Assembly: GCF_017792025.1 (NCBI RefSeq)
Contig: NZ_CP046956.1
Coordinates: forward strand, 2,976,001 to 3,040,000
DNA length: 64,000 nt
Direction of reading: 5' to 3'
From: Sediminibacillus dalangtanensis
GTDB lineage: Bacteria; Bacillota; Bacilli; Bacillales; Amphibacillaceae
The position numbers and the translations under genes are program-made. Shown one piece after another: positions 26,613 to 35,232 of the stretch (position 1 is the stretch's first letter; every line of letters begins with the position of its first letter). The notes under the pieces are model-generated. The model had not been told where the DNA came from. It made no database searches and saw only the letters and a list, made by a program, of their open reading frames with translations.

Positions 26613-26777
26613 CAGTTAGAAAAACAAATCATAATACTAGTATGGTAGTTAGATTAATTATATAGAGAATCAACGAATTTTTCAACTTTTTAGAGAAGAA
26701 AATTTTATCTCTAACCTTGTTTGATCTATATCGAGGGGTTGAAAAGCTTTTATCCGTTAATGTGAGGACATCTTGAA

Positions 26778-27000
26778 CTTCAGATTGGATGAAGTGCGTT
26801 TCTCCCTTTCCTGTGCCTCATTTTGTACTTCATCGACTGGATGAAGTGCTTTTCTCTCGTTCCAGAGCCTCACTTTGATCTTCATCGAACGGATGAAGTG
26901 CTTTTCTCTCGTTCCTGCAGTTCATTTTGATCTTCATCGACCGGATGAAGTGCGTTTCTCCTGTTCCTGCATAACTTTTCGATCTTCATCGACACTGAGG
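26778..27000. repeat. 52-bp tandem array, copy 1
   Basis: CTTCAT-type units begin at 26778, 26828, 26880, 26932 and 26984, that is spacings of 50, 52, 52 and 52 bp. Each unit opens with an inverted repeat CTTCAT-N7-ATGAAG, then GTG(C/G)TTTTCTC and a T/C-rich tail ending GATCTT. The tails are conserved between units, unlike CRISPR spacers. Since 52 is not a multiple of three the array is not a protein repeat. It lies in the gap between the GntR gene and dgoD. Confidence 0.85.
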
Positions 27001-27015
27001 GGAAAGTTAGAGACA

Positions 27016-27102
27016 AAATAAAAAACCGAACGAGTTCGAATGCTTGAGATTTCGAATCATCGTTCGGTTTTGGCATTAGTCATTATACTTTTGTACCGGC
27101 TC
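27016..27102 (-). repeat. Gene-end repeat R2, copy c
   Basis: Lies 39 bp after the dgoD stop codon in dgoD sense. Stem 27026-27033/27060-27067 (CCGAACGA/TCGTTCGG) is perfect and extended by GTTCGAA/TTCGAA-like pairs; a T run follows on the minus strand. The conserved box is partly degraded. Likely terminator of the gnt/dgo operon. Confidence 0.78.
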
Positions 27103-27140
27103 GGGGACACGTAACAGGCTTATCATTGAAAAACGCTGTC

Positions 27141-28289
27141 TTACCATTCGGCAAGGCTTCCGTCCTGATGTCGCCAGACCGGATTACGCCAATTATGGCT
27201 TTCTTTGGCACGTTCTCGCACATAATCTTCATCGACTTCTATGCCGAGACCAGGACCGTCCGGAATGGCAACATAACCATCCTTATAGGCAAACACACTG
27301 CGGTCCTTGATATAATCCAGAATATCATTCTCTTTATTGTAATGAATACCGAGACTTTGTTCCTGGATAAAAGCATTATGCGAACTGGCGTCGACCTGCA
27401 GACACGCTGCCAGGGCGATCGGTCCCAGCGGACAGTGCGGAGCAAGGGCCACATCGTACGCTTCCGCCATCGATGCAATCTTTTTGCATTCGGTTATGCC
27501 GCCTGCGTGCGATAAATCCGGCTGAATGATATCGACATAACCGTCGGCCAACAGATTTTTAAAATCCCAGCGAGAAAACATCCGCTCACCTGTTGCAATC
27601 GGAATATGGGTATGGCGTGCAATTTCTTTGAAAGCTTCCTCATTTTCCGAAAGGACGGGCTCTTCAATGAACATCGGCCGATAGGCTTCCAATTCTTTTG
27701 CTAAGATTTTCGCCATTGGTTTATGGACCCTGCCATGAAAGTCGATGCCGATTCCGACTCCATTTCCGACTGCATCTCTTACAGCGGCCACTCGTTCTAC
27801 CGCCTGATCGATTTTTTCATAGGAATCGATATACTGCAACTCTTCGGTGCCATTCATTTTTACTGCGGTGAATCCAGTCTCGACTGCCTGTTTGGCAGCT
27901 GTTCCGACATCGGATGGCCGGTCGCCGCCGATCCAGGAATATACTTTAATGCTATCCCGACAACGGCCGCCCATCAGCTGATGAACCGGGGCATTGTAGA
28001 ATTTTCCTTTTATATCCCATAATGCCTGGTCGATACCTGCGATGGCACTCATCAATATCGGACCGCCTCGATAAAAACCTGCACGGTACATCACGTTCCA
28101 ATGATCCTCGATTTGCAGGGGGTCTTTACCGATTAAGTATTCCATCAATTCCTCTACGGCCGCTTTTACGGAATGCGCTCTTCCTTCTATGACAGGCTCT
28201 CCCCATCCGACAATTCCTTCGTCGGTGCTGACCTTCAAAAACAGCCAGCGTGGCGGTACTTGGAACAGTTCATATCCGGTTATCTTCAT
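27141..28289 (-). CDS. dgoD: D-galactonate dehydratase
   Basis: Dehydrates D-galactonate to 2-keto-3-deoxygalactonate. Enolase-superfamily (mandelate racemase subgroup) enzyme of 382 residues from ATG 28289, which follows GAGGAGG. N-terminal [36 protein letters not shown]; metal ligands in [27 protein letters not shown] and [31 protein letters not shown] and the base-containing [17 protein letters not shown]. It matches the DgoD subgroup. It is the last gene of the gnt/dgo operon, next to the broken dgoK. Confidence 0.92.
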   Translation of the reverse strand: MKITGYELFQVPPRWLFLKVSTDEGIVGWGEPVIEGRAHSVKAAVEELMEYLIGKDPLQIEDHWNVMYRAGFYRGGPILMSAIAGIDQALWDIKGKFYNAPVHQLMGGRCRDSIKVYSWIGGDRPSDVGTAAKQAVETGFTAVKMNGTEELQYIDSYEKIDQAVERVAAVRDAVGNGVGIGIDFHGRVHKPMAKILAKELEAYRPMFIEEPVLSENEEAFKEIARHTHIPIATGERMFSRWDFKNLLADGYVDIIQPDLSHAGGITECKKIASMAEAYDVALAPHCPLGPIALAACLQVDASSHNAFIQEQSLGIHYNKENDILDYIKDRSVFAYKDGYVAIPDGPGLGIEVDEDYVRERAKESHNWRNPVWRHQDGSLAEW

Positions 28290-28311
28290 TACGATTCCTC
28301 CTCTACTAATT

Positions 28312-28824
28312 TCAGTCTGCAAATTTTACAGAAGCGACTTCCCAGGCACCCAGGACAGGAGAACGGTCTACCTGCTCATCGGTTGCTTCGATCACTTGCC
28401 AGTCAGGAAAATGGGCGGTTAACAGCTGATAGAACGCCTTGCGAAGCGGGTCAGATCCGCCGACAATGACCCAGTCAAGCTGAGCTTTTTTCATATCGAT
28501 TGTTTGTAGCGCCTTCATATCTTCATGCAGAACAGCACCGACAAGGTAGTTCGCACGTTGATTGCCTGTAGCATTTCTCCACCAAGGGTTGACATGCAGG
28601 ATTGAATCGTTTGTTCTTCATCATCAACTAGTACGTATTTTCTTGATCTCCTCGGCCAGTTTATCCTTCAGCGTCTGATTGGTCCCTGCTACAGCAAAAT
28701 TTTTCACACCGACCATTAGTTTATGCGCGGCCATTATATTTCCGCTTCTATTGTCAAGGAGCCTGATACGGGAGTTGGTTGTTCCTGTGTCGATAAAAAT
28801 ACGATGCCAAGTTCCCCTACCCGC
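28312..28824 (-). pseudogene. dgoK: 2-dehydro-3-deoxygalactonokinase remnant
   Basis: Remnant of the DgoK kinase that should phosphorylate 2-keto-3-deoxygalactonate. Reading on the minus strand, an N-terminal fragment carries IFIDTGTTNSRIRLLDN and runs about 60 residues to a stop near 28630 with no recognisable start codon. After a frame change the C-terminal part resumes (LVGAVLHEDMKALQTIDM ... LDWVIVGGSDPLRKAFYQLL) and ends at 28312. Only about 170 codons remain of an expected 320-340, so the middle is deleted. It lies between the aldolase and dgoD genes in the same orientation, exactly where an intact dgoK would be expected. Confidence 0.85.
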
Positions 28825-28827
28825 TTT

Positions 28828-29472
28828 CTATTTCGATGACTGAATTGCTTTGTCTCTAGCATCTACCAATTTTCTGGCTGCTGTTTCGATCTCTTCAAAC
28901 CGCTTTTCCTTGACGAGCTGCGCGTTGACCAGGGAACCGCCAATTCCGACGGCGTCCCATCCAGCTTGGAAAAACTCCCCGGCATTTTCTGCCGAGACGC
29001 CACCGACTGCCATCAATTCTGTCTGTGGCAGCGGGCCTTTCATGTCTTTGGCAAAAGCCGGTCCGAGTGAACGAACAGGAAAAACCTTTACCATCGTGGC
29101 ACCAGCTTCGTGAGCAGTAAGAGCCTCCGTCGGCGTCATCACTCCCGGTATGACTGGTACCCCGTAACGGTTACCCATCTTAATCGTCTCCGTATTCAAG
29201 GTGGGAGCGAGCAAAAACTTGGCGCCGGCACGGATTGCGGCATTCGCTGATGCAGCGTCCAGAACAGTTCCTGCTCCAACAAGTATCGCTTCCGGCATAT
29301 GGTTTATGGTACGGATTGCTTCCAAGGCACCCGGGGTGTTCATGGTGACTTCAATGATATTAATCCCACCCCGATAGAGGCTTCTTGCTACTTCCTCTAC
29401 TTGGTCTGCTTGGTCCAATCTGATGATCGATACGATTTTTTCCTGTTTTACCATATCCAATGCATTATTCAT
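28828..29472 (-). CDS. dgoA: KDPG/KDPGal aldolase (Eda/DgoA type)
   Basis: Cleaves 2-keto-3-deoxy-6-phospho-gluconate or -galactonate to pyruvate and glyceraldehyde 3-phosphate. Class I Schiff-base TIM barrel of about 214 residues: ITEVT-like segment INIIEVTMNTPGALEAI with the catalytic Glu, VGAGTVLDAASANAAIRAGAKFLLAPT, VIPGVMTPTEALTAHEAGA, and the lysine segment TMVKVFPVRSLGPAF. ATG 29472 is preferred over ATG 29478 because AGGAGG lies only 1 nt from the latter. It could serve the gluconate, galactonate and hexuronate routes in this window. Confidence 0.9.
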   Translation of the reverse strand: MNNALDMVKQEKIVSIIRLDQADQVEEVARSLYRGGINIIEVTMNTPGALEAIRTINHMPEAILVGAGTVLDAASANAAIRAGAKFLLAPTLNTETIKMGNRYGVPVIPGVMTPTEALTAHEAGATMVKVFPVRSLGPAFAKDMKGPLPQTELMAVGGVSAENAGEFFQAGWDAVGIGGSLVNAQLVKEKRFEEIETAARKLVDARDKAIQSSK

Positions 29473-29499
29473 GTGCATTCCTCCTCGTCGACGATCTTG

Positions 29500-30396
29500 T
29501 TACTTTTTTTCGACCGCATGGCCGCCGAATTCATGTCGCAATGCCGAAACAACTTTCCCAGTGAATGTATCCGTCTCCTGTGAGCGATAACGCATCATAA
29601 GGGATAGGGCGATAACCGGTGCAGCCGTTTCGAAGTCAAGTGCCGATTCTACTGTCCATTTACCCTCTCCGGAAGAATTCATGACACCACGGATATCATC
29701 CAGTCTGGCATCCTTTGCGAAGGCGCCTTCCATCAGTTCCATCAGCCAGCTTCTGATGACAGAACCATTATTCCATACTTTTGCCACTGCTTCGTAGTCA
29801 TAATCAAAAGGGCTTTTTTCCAGTATCTCAAATCCCTCTCCAATTGCTGCCATCATACCATACTCAATTCCATTGTGGACCATCTTCAAAAAGTGGCCGC
29901 TGCCGCCTTTACCTGCATACAGATAACCATTCTCTACAGCAAGTTCTCTGAATAAAGGTTCAATGCGCTCAAATTTTTGCTGATCACCGCCGACCATGAA
30001 ACAGGCTCCATTGCGCGCACCGGATACGCCGCCGCTCGTACCGCAATCAAAAAAGTGAATCCCCTGTTCCTTAAAGCTTTCATATTGAGCAAGTGTATCT
30101 TTGTAATGGGAGTTTCCAGCATCAATCACGATATCTTCACGGGACAACAAAGGTTTCAATTCATTGAGCACGCTTTCCGTGATTTCGCCGGCAGGGACCA
30201 TTACCCAGAGGGTTCTAGGCGTCTCCAGACTATCGACCAAACCGGCTAACGAATCCGCCCCTTTTCCACCTTCCTGTTGGAACTTATCCACTTGTTCTTC
30301 AACCACATCATAAGCGGTTACTTCATGCCCTTTCTCCAGCATATGTGAACCAATTTCATATCCCATTTTTCCAAGTCCGATTAGTCCTATTTTCAT
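29500..30396 (-). CDS. gndA: 6-phosphogluconate dehydrogenase, decarboxylating, short form
   Basis: Oxidatively decarboxylates 6-phosphogluconate to ribulose 5-phosphate. At 298 residues it is the short Bacillus YqeC-type enzyme, which prefers NAD. Rossmann motif MKIGLIGLGKMGYEIGSHM at the N terminus, VIDAGNSHYKDT near residue 90, the signature FFDCGTSGGVSGARNGACFMVGG, and KMVHNGIEYGMMAAIGEG with the catalytic Lys and the His-Asn pair near residue 166. ATG 30396 follows AAGGAGG. The context with gntK and gntP points to gluconate oxidation. Confidence 0.9.
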   Translation of the reverse strand: MKIGLIGLGKMGYEIGSHMLEKGHEVTAYDVVEEQVDKFQQEGGKGADSLAGLVDSLETPRTLWVMVPAGEITESVLNELKPLLSREDIVIDAGNSHYKDTLAQYESFKEQGIHFFDCGTSGGVSGARNGACFMVGGDQQKFERIEPLFRELAVENGYLYAGKGGSGHFLKMVHNGIEYGMMAAIGEGFEILEKSPFDYDYEAVAKVWNNGSVIRSWLMELMEGAFAKDARLDDIRGVMNSSGEGKWTVESALDFETAAPVIALSLMMRYRSQETDTFTGKVVSALRHEFGGHAVEKK

Positions 30397-30423
30397 GATG
30401 TTTCCTCCTTCATTCGATTCGCC

Positions 30424-31773
30424 TTAAACAAACAAACTTAATAAGAGAGCGACTCCAAATCCGACCAGACCGATGATCGTCTCCATGACTGTCCAGGATT
30501 TCAACGTCTGCTTCTCCGTAAGGCCAAAGTAACGGTTGACGAGCCAGAATCCGGAGTCATTAACATGGGAAACAACCGTGGCACCAGAGGCAATGGCAAT
30601 AACGAGCAAACCTAACATCGGTTCACTGACATTGAAAGAATCAAGCAACGGTGATACCAAACCGGCCGCAGTGATCATCGAAACGGTTGCGGAACCTTGG
30701 GCAATCCGAACGACGGTAGCAGTGATAAACGCGAACACAATCAACGGCATATTGGCGTCTTTCATGGCATCGGCCAGGATATCACCGATTCCGGATTGGA
30801 TAAGCATTTCACCGAATACACCGCCGGCACCGGTTACAAGGATTATAATACCTGCAGGTTCCAATGCTTTTGTCGTAATTTGCTGTATCTCTTCTTTTTT
30901 GTATCCCCTTTTATAGCCGAAAATATAAAACGTCAATAAGGAAGCAACCGTTAATGCGACGAACGGGTGACCGATAAACGTCAAAACTTCTCTCACGGTA
31001 CTTTCCTCTGCAAGTACCAGATCTGCTGTCGTGTTGACCAGTATCAAAATCAATGGAAGTAAAATAATGGAGACAACGCTTCCAAAGCTTGGCAGTTCAC
31101 GATCATAGTCCACTTCTTTCATTTGTTCCATCATATATTCTGGAACACCGACATGAATTTTGTTGGCGATATATTTACCAAATACAGGACCAGCCAAAAT
31201 CATGGCAGGAAGACCTGCAAGGGCACCGAACAAGATAACCCAGCCCAAATCAGCGCCAAGCAAGGAGGCTACAGAAATCGGTCCCGGTGTCGGCGGAATG
31301 AACGAGTGTGTAACGGCCAGACCGGCCATCAACGGAATTCCGAAATAAAGCAATGATTTTTTCGTTTTTTGTGTCAAGCTGTATAAAATTGGAACAAGAA
31401 TGACGAGTGCGACGTCAAGAAATACAGGAATCGAAACGATAAAACCAGTTAAACCCAAAGCCCAAGAAATATTTTTTTCACCGAATTTATCCATCAGTGT
31501 CAAAGCAAGCCGTTCCGCACCGCCGGAAACACGGAGCATTTCACCGAACATGGCTCCAAGACCGATGATGACAGCAATGAAACCGAGCGTTCCTCCCATT
31601 CCGTCTTCAATGGTCGTAATGATGTCGGCAGGAGACATTCCCACCGCCAATCCCACTAGCAAACTGACGACCAATAGCGCGATAAATGCCTGCAATTTGG
31701 TGCGCATAACTAAAAACAACAATAATACAACTGCTAATACTGCTACAATAATTAATCCTGGTGTAGATGTCAT
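30424..31773 (-). CDS. gntP: Gluconate permease, GntP family
   Basis: Proton-coupled gluconate importer of about 449 residues with 12-14 hydrophobic segments. Family landmarks include GMGGTLGFIAVIIGLGAMFGEML near residue 60, the proline-rich GIPLMAGLAVTHSFIPPTPGP near residue 150, VTGAGGVFGEMLIQSGIG and SHVNDSGFWLVNRYFGL. The ATG at 31773 has GGGGA at proper distance; the ATG two codons earlier is too close. It follows gntK, after a terminator-like hairpin, and precedes gndA. Confidence 0.93.
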   Translation of the reverse strand: MTSTPGLIIVAVLAVVLLLFLVMRTKLQAFIALLVVSLLVGLAVGMSPADIITTIEDGMGGTLGFIAVIIGLGAMFGEMLRVSGGAERLALTLMDKFGEKNISWALGLTGFIVSIPVFLDVALVILVPILYSLTQKTKKSLLYFGIPLMAGLAVTHSFIPPTPGPISVASLLGADLGWVILFGALAGLPAMILAGPVFGKYIANKIHVGVPEYMMEQMKEVDYDRELPSFGSVVSIILLPLILILVNTTADLVLAEESTVREVLTFIGHPFVALTVASLLTFYIFGYKRGYKKEEIQQITTKALEPAGIIILVTGAGGVFGEMLIQSGIGDILADAMKDANMPLIVFAFITATVVRIAQGSATVSMITAAGLVSPLLDSFNVSEPMLGLLVIAIASGATVVSHVNDSGFWLVNRYFGLTEKQTLKSWTVMETIIGLVGFGVALLLSLFV

Positions 31774-31817
31774 ATACATTCCCCTTTATCATGTAATGTA
31801 GCTTCCTTTTGCCCTTA

Positions 31818-31831
31818 GGGAAGCGTTTACT
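31818..31831. promoter_or_regulatory. Weak cre-like site upstream of gntP
   Basis: GGGAAGCGTTTACT keeps the cre core AA-N-CG-N-T but has mismatches at both end positions. It lies between the gntK terminator and gntP, which may have its own promoter. Confidence 0.35.
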
Positions 31832-31837
31832 ATTGCT

Positions 31838-31876
31838 TGGAAAAGAAACTGTCGGAACAGTTCGCTGTCCCGGCAG
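31838..31876 (-). terminator. Terminator-like hairpin after gntK
   Basis: On the minus strand CTGCCGGGACAG pairs with CTGTTCCGACAG (two G-T pairs) around a CGAA tetraloop, followed by TTTCTTTTCC. It begins 35 bp after the gntK stop and probably reduces read-through to gntP. Confidence 0.7.
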
Positions 31877-31910
31877 ACTCTTTCGCGGTTTCTTCTCCCG
31901 TTAAATGCCT

Positions 31911-33458
31911 TTAAGCTTGTTCTTCAGCATATTGGCGCTGAATATCTGCCATAACTTCGAAATCGCTCTGTAAATCTCGAGCCAGGCGAATAAATAACGG
32001 CTTCAACTTGTTGTAAGCATCGCTGTTCGCTTTAACTGGTTCATGTTTCACTTTTGTTTTGACCAGTTCTTTGATACCGGATAGCCGTTCGACCATCCCC
32101 AGCTTGTACATCGTTAGCCACGCTGCCCCCATACAAGAGGATTGATGGCTTTCCGGAACCATGATTTCGGTTTCGAATATGTCTGCCATAATCTGCCGCC
32201 ACAACTCTGAACGGGCAAAGCCGCCATTGGCCCGGAATTCCACCGGTTCCACACCGGCCTCGATCAAGGCGATGACCACCGTGTACATCTGGAACATGAC
32301 TCCTTCCAGTACACTGCGAATCATTTGATCCCGGCTGTGATCCAACGTCAGACCGAAAAATACCCCCTTCGTGTCAGCATTCCAGTAAGGGGCCCGCTCC
32401 CCGGTCAAGTAAGGGAAAAACAGCAGGCCATCCGATCCAGGTTTGACCTTGGAAGCAATCGCTGCCAGATCATCGTACGGGTCTCTCCCGGCTTGCTTTG
32501 CCTGTTGTTTTATATCTGGGAACAGGTTGTCCCTGGCCCAGCGGAACGTGATGCCGCCATTGTTGATCGGGCCGCCGATTACCCACTGGTCCTCTGTCAA
32601 CGCATAACAGAAAATTCTTCCTTTCGGATCGACAGATGGTTTGGAAACCACCGTACGGATGGCACCGCTCGTGCCGATCGAACATGCCACAGAACCTGGA
32701 TCAATCGCCCCTACTCCTAAATTGGCGAGGACACCGTCACTGGCACCGATAACAAACGGAATGTCTGCTGGAAGCCCGAGTTCTTTTGCATTTTCAGCGT
32801 TTAATCCACTGACTAGATGAGTGGTCGGAACAGGATCGGATAGCTGCTCTTTGCTTACACCAGTCAATTCAAGTGCTTTTTCATCCCAATCAAGCTGTTC
32901 CAAGTTGAACAGGCCGGTTGCTGAGGCAATGGAGTAATCGACAATATACCTGTCGAACAAGCGATAAAACACATATTCTTTAATCGAAATCCATTTTGAA
33001 GCCCTTTCAAAAGTATCCTGATCATGTTTACGAAACCAAAGCAATTTGGTCAGCGGAGACATCGGATGGATCGGAGTTCCGGTCCGCAGGTATATCTCAT
33101 GCCCTTCTCCATTTTTCAGTTCCTCGGTTTCTTCTACCGACCGCTGGTCCGCCCAAGTCAGCGAGCCTGTCAGCGGGTTACCGCTTTCATCCATGGCGAT
33201 TAAGCTGTGCATCGCTGCACTGAAGCCGACACCGCCAGGGATTCCACCCTTTTCGTCAACCGCTTTCAAAACTGGTCGAAGTGCGGCTTTCAATGCTTGA
33301 AAAATTTCTTCCGGATCTTGTTCTTTCCAGCCAGGATGCGGGGTGTAAAGCGGATATTCCTGCTCTTCTTCCGCCCAGGTATTTCCGGCTTTATCGTATG
33401 CGAGAATTTTTGTACTAGTGGTCCCGATATCGATGGCTATGACTACTTGCTCACTCAT
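31911..33458 (-). CDS. gntK: Gluconokinase (FGGY family)
   Basis: Phosphorylates D-gluconate to 6-phosphogluconate with ATP. The N-terminal phosphate motif is IAIDIGTTSTKILAYDK; ADQRSVEETEELK and GASDGVLANLGVGAIDPGSVACSIGTSGA are sugar-site and core motifs; the adenosine motif is FRANGGFARSELWRQIMAD, and ESSCMGAA-like SHQSSCMGAAWL closes the C lobe. ATG 33458 follows GGAGGAAATCCG; an upstream extension to 33488 has none. About 515 residues, matching Bacillus GntK. First gene of the gnt/dgo operon, divergent from the RpiR-type regulator. Confidence 0.93.
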   Translation of the reverse strand: MSEQVVIAIDIGTTSTKILAYDKAGNTWAEEEQEYPLYTPHPGWKEQDPEEIFQALKAALRPVLKAVDEKGGIPGGVGFSAAMHSLIAMDESGNPLTGSLTWADQRSVEETEELKNGEGHEIYLRTGTPIHPMSPLTKLLWFRKHDQDTFERASKWISIKEYVFYRLFDRYIVDYSIASATGLFNLEQLDWDEKALELTGVSKEQLSDPVPTTHLVSGLNAENAKELGLPADIPFVIGASDGVLANLGVGAIDPGSVACSIGTSGAIRTVVSKPSVDPKGRIFCYALTEDQWVIGGPINNGGITFRWARDNLFPDIKQQAKQAGRDPYDDLAAIASKVKPGSDGLLFFPYLTGERAPYWNADTKGVFFGLTLDHSRDQMIRSVLEGVMFQMYTVVIALIEAGVEPVEFRANGGFARSELWRQIMADIFETEIMVPESHQSSCMGAAWLTMYKLGMVERLSGIKELVKTKVKHEPVKANSDAYNKLKPLFIRLARDLQSDFEVMADIQRQYAEEQA

Positions 33459-33551
33459 CGGATTTCCTCCATTCTTCAAAACTTCCAAAGTATAACGCTT
33501 TCAATCAGTTGCTAAATTATCTTTTCCCTAAATAATCATGTATTTGTTCAA

Positions 33552-33624
33552 GAAAATATTTTTCTCGGTTACCAATTATACATGAAATTTTTTTCGCATC
33601 AAGCCCCAAAAGAAATATTTTTTC
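33552..33624. promoter_or_regulatory. Three operator-like A/T palindromes between gntK and the RpiR-type gene
   Basis: Three related dyads lie in the divergent intergenic region: GAAAATATTTTTC (33552-33564), GAAATTTTTTTC (33584-33595) and GAAATATTTTTTC (33612-33624), with start spacings of 32 and 28 bp. The GAAA-N4/5-TTTC form resembles operators described for RpiR/MurR-family regulators. They probably bind the adjacent regulator and control both directions. Confidence 0.55.
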
Positions 33625-33696
33625 ATGTTTTTCTCTTTATTATTAAAAAAAATTCCTTTAGTATAAGAGAAAAGAGATTCACAGGGAGGAACAGTC

Positions 33697-34554
33697 GTGG
33701 TTGAAACCCAAAATGTAAGCGTGACCAGAAGGATTCGTTCGATCTATCAGCAGCTTAGTGATAAGGAAAAGCAAATAGCCGACTATATAATGGACCGGCC
33801 TGCCAGCATCATCCACTCCACCATCAATCAGGTTTCCGATGATTTGAATGTTGCGGATGCGACCGTGTTCCGATTTTGCAAACGGCTTGGGTTTAAAGGG
33901 TATCAAGCGTTGAAAATTGCCCTGGCATCGGAAATCGTCAATCCGATTAAGGATATTCATGAAACCATCAGCGTGGAAGACTCCGAATTGGAGATCGTAC
34001 AAAAGGTTTTTCAATCAAACATAAATGCCTTGGAGTATACACGGGAAGTTCAGGACTCAGGTATCTTTCAGAAAGCGGTCCAGCTCCTTGTCCAATCAAA
34101 TCAAGTCCATTTTTACGGAAATGGCGGTTCAGGAATCGTTGCGCTGGACGGTCAGCATAAGTTTATGCGGACAGGACTCCCGAGTTATGCCCAAACCGAC
34201 ACCCATATGCAATTAATGGCAGTATCGCAGTTAACCAAAAATGACACCGCTGTCTTTATCTCCCATACAGGAGCAAATAAGGATTTACTCGAAGTTGTTG
34301 AACTGGCAATCGAAAACAATGTGCAGACAATCGGAATCACCAATTACGCCAAGTCTCCGTTGAACAAGCTGGTCGATGTCTGCCTTTATACTGCATCCCA
34401 AGAAACCGAATTCCGGTCGGAAGCATTATCTTCGCGAATCGCGGAATTATCCTTGATTGACGCCCTGTATGTGAATTACAGTATCAAAAAAGCTGATCAA
34501 TCGAAACAAGCACTCACTCAAATGCGCAATGCGATATCGAGAAAGCGGATGTAA
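33697..34554 (+). CDS. RpiR/MurR-family transcriptional regulator
   Basis: A 285-residue regulator with an N-terminal HTH_6 domain (IRSIYQQLSDKEKQIADYIM; TINQVSDDLNVADATVFRFC; KRLGFKGYQALKIALASEI) and a C-terminal SIS sugar-phosphate-binding domain (VHFYGNGGSGIVALDGQHKF near residue 148 and DTAVFISHTGANKDLLEVVE near residue 184). It starts with GTG at 33697 after GGGAGGAACAGTC. It is divergent from gntK and replaces the GntR-family repressor of the B. subtilis gnt operon; the effector is probably 6-phosphogluconate or another sugar-acid phosphate (inference). Confidence 0.9.
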   Translation: MVETQNVSVTRRIRSIYQQLSDKEKQIADYIMDRPASIIHSTINQVSDDLNVADATVFRFCKRLGFKGYQALKIALASEIVNPIKDIHETISVEDSELEIVQKVFQSNINALEYTREVQDSGIFQKAVQLLVQSNQVHFYGNGGSGIVALDGQHKFMRTGLPSYAQTDTHMQLMAVSQLTKNDTAVFISHTGANKDLLEVVELAIENNVQTIGITNYAKSPLNKLVDVCLYTASQETEFRSEALSSRIAELSLIDALYVNYSIKKADQSKQALTQMRNAISRKRM

Positions 34555-34626
34555 GAAGAAAAGAAGCTACCTGCCTTATTCATCTTCGGAAGTTTCAAGT
34601 GAATTTCATGTTTTCTTCTATTATAG

Positions 34627-34660
34627 GAAAAGATCAGCGAAAAGTGGCTGATCTTTTTTT
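34627..34660 (+). terminator. Terminator of the RpiR-type gene
   Basis: AAAGATCAGC pairs with GCTGATCTTT around GAAAAGTG, followed by TTTTT. Confidence 0.88.
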
Positions 34661-34685
34661 ACTATCTTCCGTTATCTTAGATTAG

Positions 34686-34912
34686 TAGCTCGAACTTAAT
34701 GAAGGTTTTTTCTTCCATTTATCTGCCTGGATTTGATTTTCATCAACTCAATGAAGTGCTTTTCTATCGGTTTTCTTCCTCATTTTCATCTTCATCGAGC
34801 CAATGAAGTGCTTTTCTGCCGGGTTCCTGCTTCATTTTGATCTTCATAAGCCCAATGAAGTGCTTTTCTACCGGTTTTCTTCCTCATTTTCATCTTCATC
34901 GAGCCAATGATG
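34686..34912. repeat. 52-bp tandem array, copy 2
   Basis: Units begin at 34738 (TTTCAT variant), 34790, 34842 and 34894, exactly 52 bp apart, with a degraded unit at 34686. The inverted repeat is CTTCAT-N6/7-ATGAAG with the loop CGAGCCA, and the tail is GTGCTTTTCTA-CGG-TTTCTTCCTCATTTT in most units. It lies downstream of the RpiR-type gene and ends abruptly in a degraded half unit next to the R1a fragment. Confidence 0.85.
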
Positions 34913-34989
34913 CTGGCTACGCTAGTAATAATCGCAGTTCCAACAAGATAGAGGAAACACAGGTAGTATTTTCGTTGAAAATCACGAAC

Positions 34990-35165
34990 ATGTCAGAAGC
35001 GGAGGAAAAAGCGGAGGAAAAAGCGAAGAATCCAGCGGGAGTAAAGGCATCGGTGAGATCCCGCAGAGCGCAAGCTCGAGGAAGCTCACCAGCTGCCTGC
35101 GGAAAGCGTAGTGTTTTTCCTCCGCGTCGGATGTGCACTCATTGTGTGGGACGAAGCCGCGAGAG
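34990..35165. repeat. R1a repeat fragment
   Basis: Shares the GGTGAGATCCCGCAGAGCG ... AGGAAGCTCACCAGC ... GCGGAAAGCGTAGTGTTTTTCC pattern with 4745-4855. It is preceded by short direct repeats (GCGGAGGAAAAA, twice). It resembles widely distributed Bacillaceae intergenic repeats. No gene was recognised. Confidence 0.65.
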
Positions 35166-35232
35166 AGTTACTTAGCATTTTATATCTTTACTAGAAAACA
35201 ACCATCTCTCACTCTCAGAAAACAAAGCCTAA

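Noticed and set aside
26778-27000. Regularly spaced palindromic repeats that could look like a CRISPR array
   Set aside because: The inter-repeat sequences are conserved between units, the repeat is only 19 bp, and there are no cas genes. The same applies to the arrays at 34.7 and 60.1 kb.
26882-27076. Minus-strand frame of 64 codons
   Set aside because: It reads through the 52-bp array, whose period is not a multiple of three, and into R2. No family resemblance.
28501-28835. Considered as an intact small kinase gene
   Set aside because: No start codon in frame, an internal stop near 28630 and a missing middle; recorded as a dgoK pseudogene.
33482-33502. cre-like sequence near the gntK start (TATAACGCTTTCA)
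   Set aside because: Three mismatches at fixed positions of the cre core.
34917-35175. Frames over the R1a region on both strands
   Set aside because: They consist of repeat sequence with short direct repeats; there is no ribosome binding site or family match.
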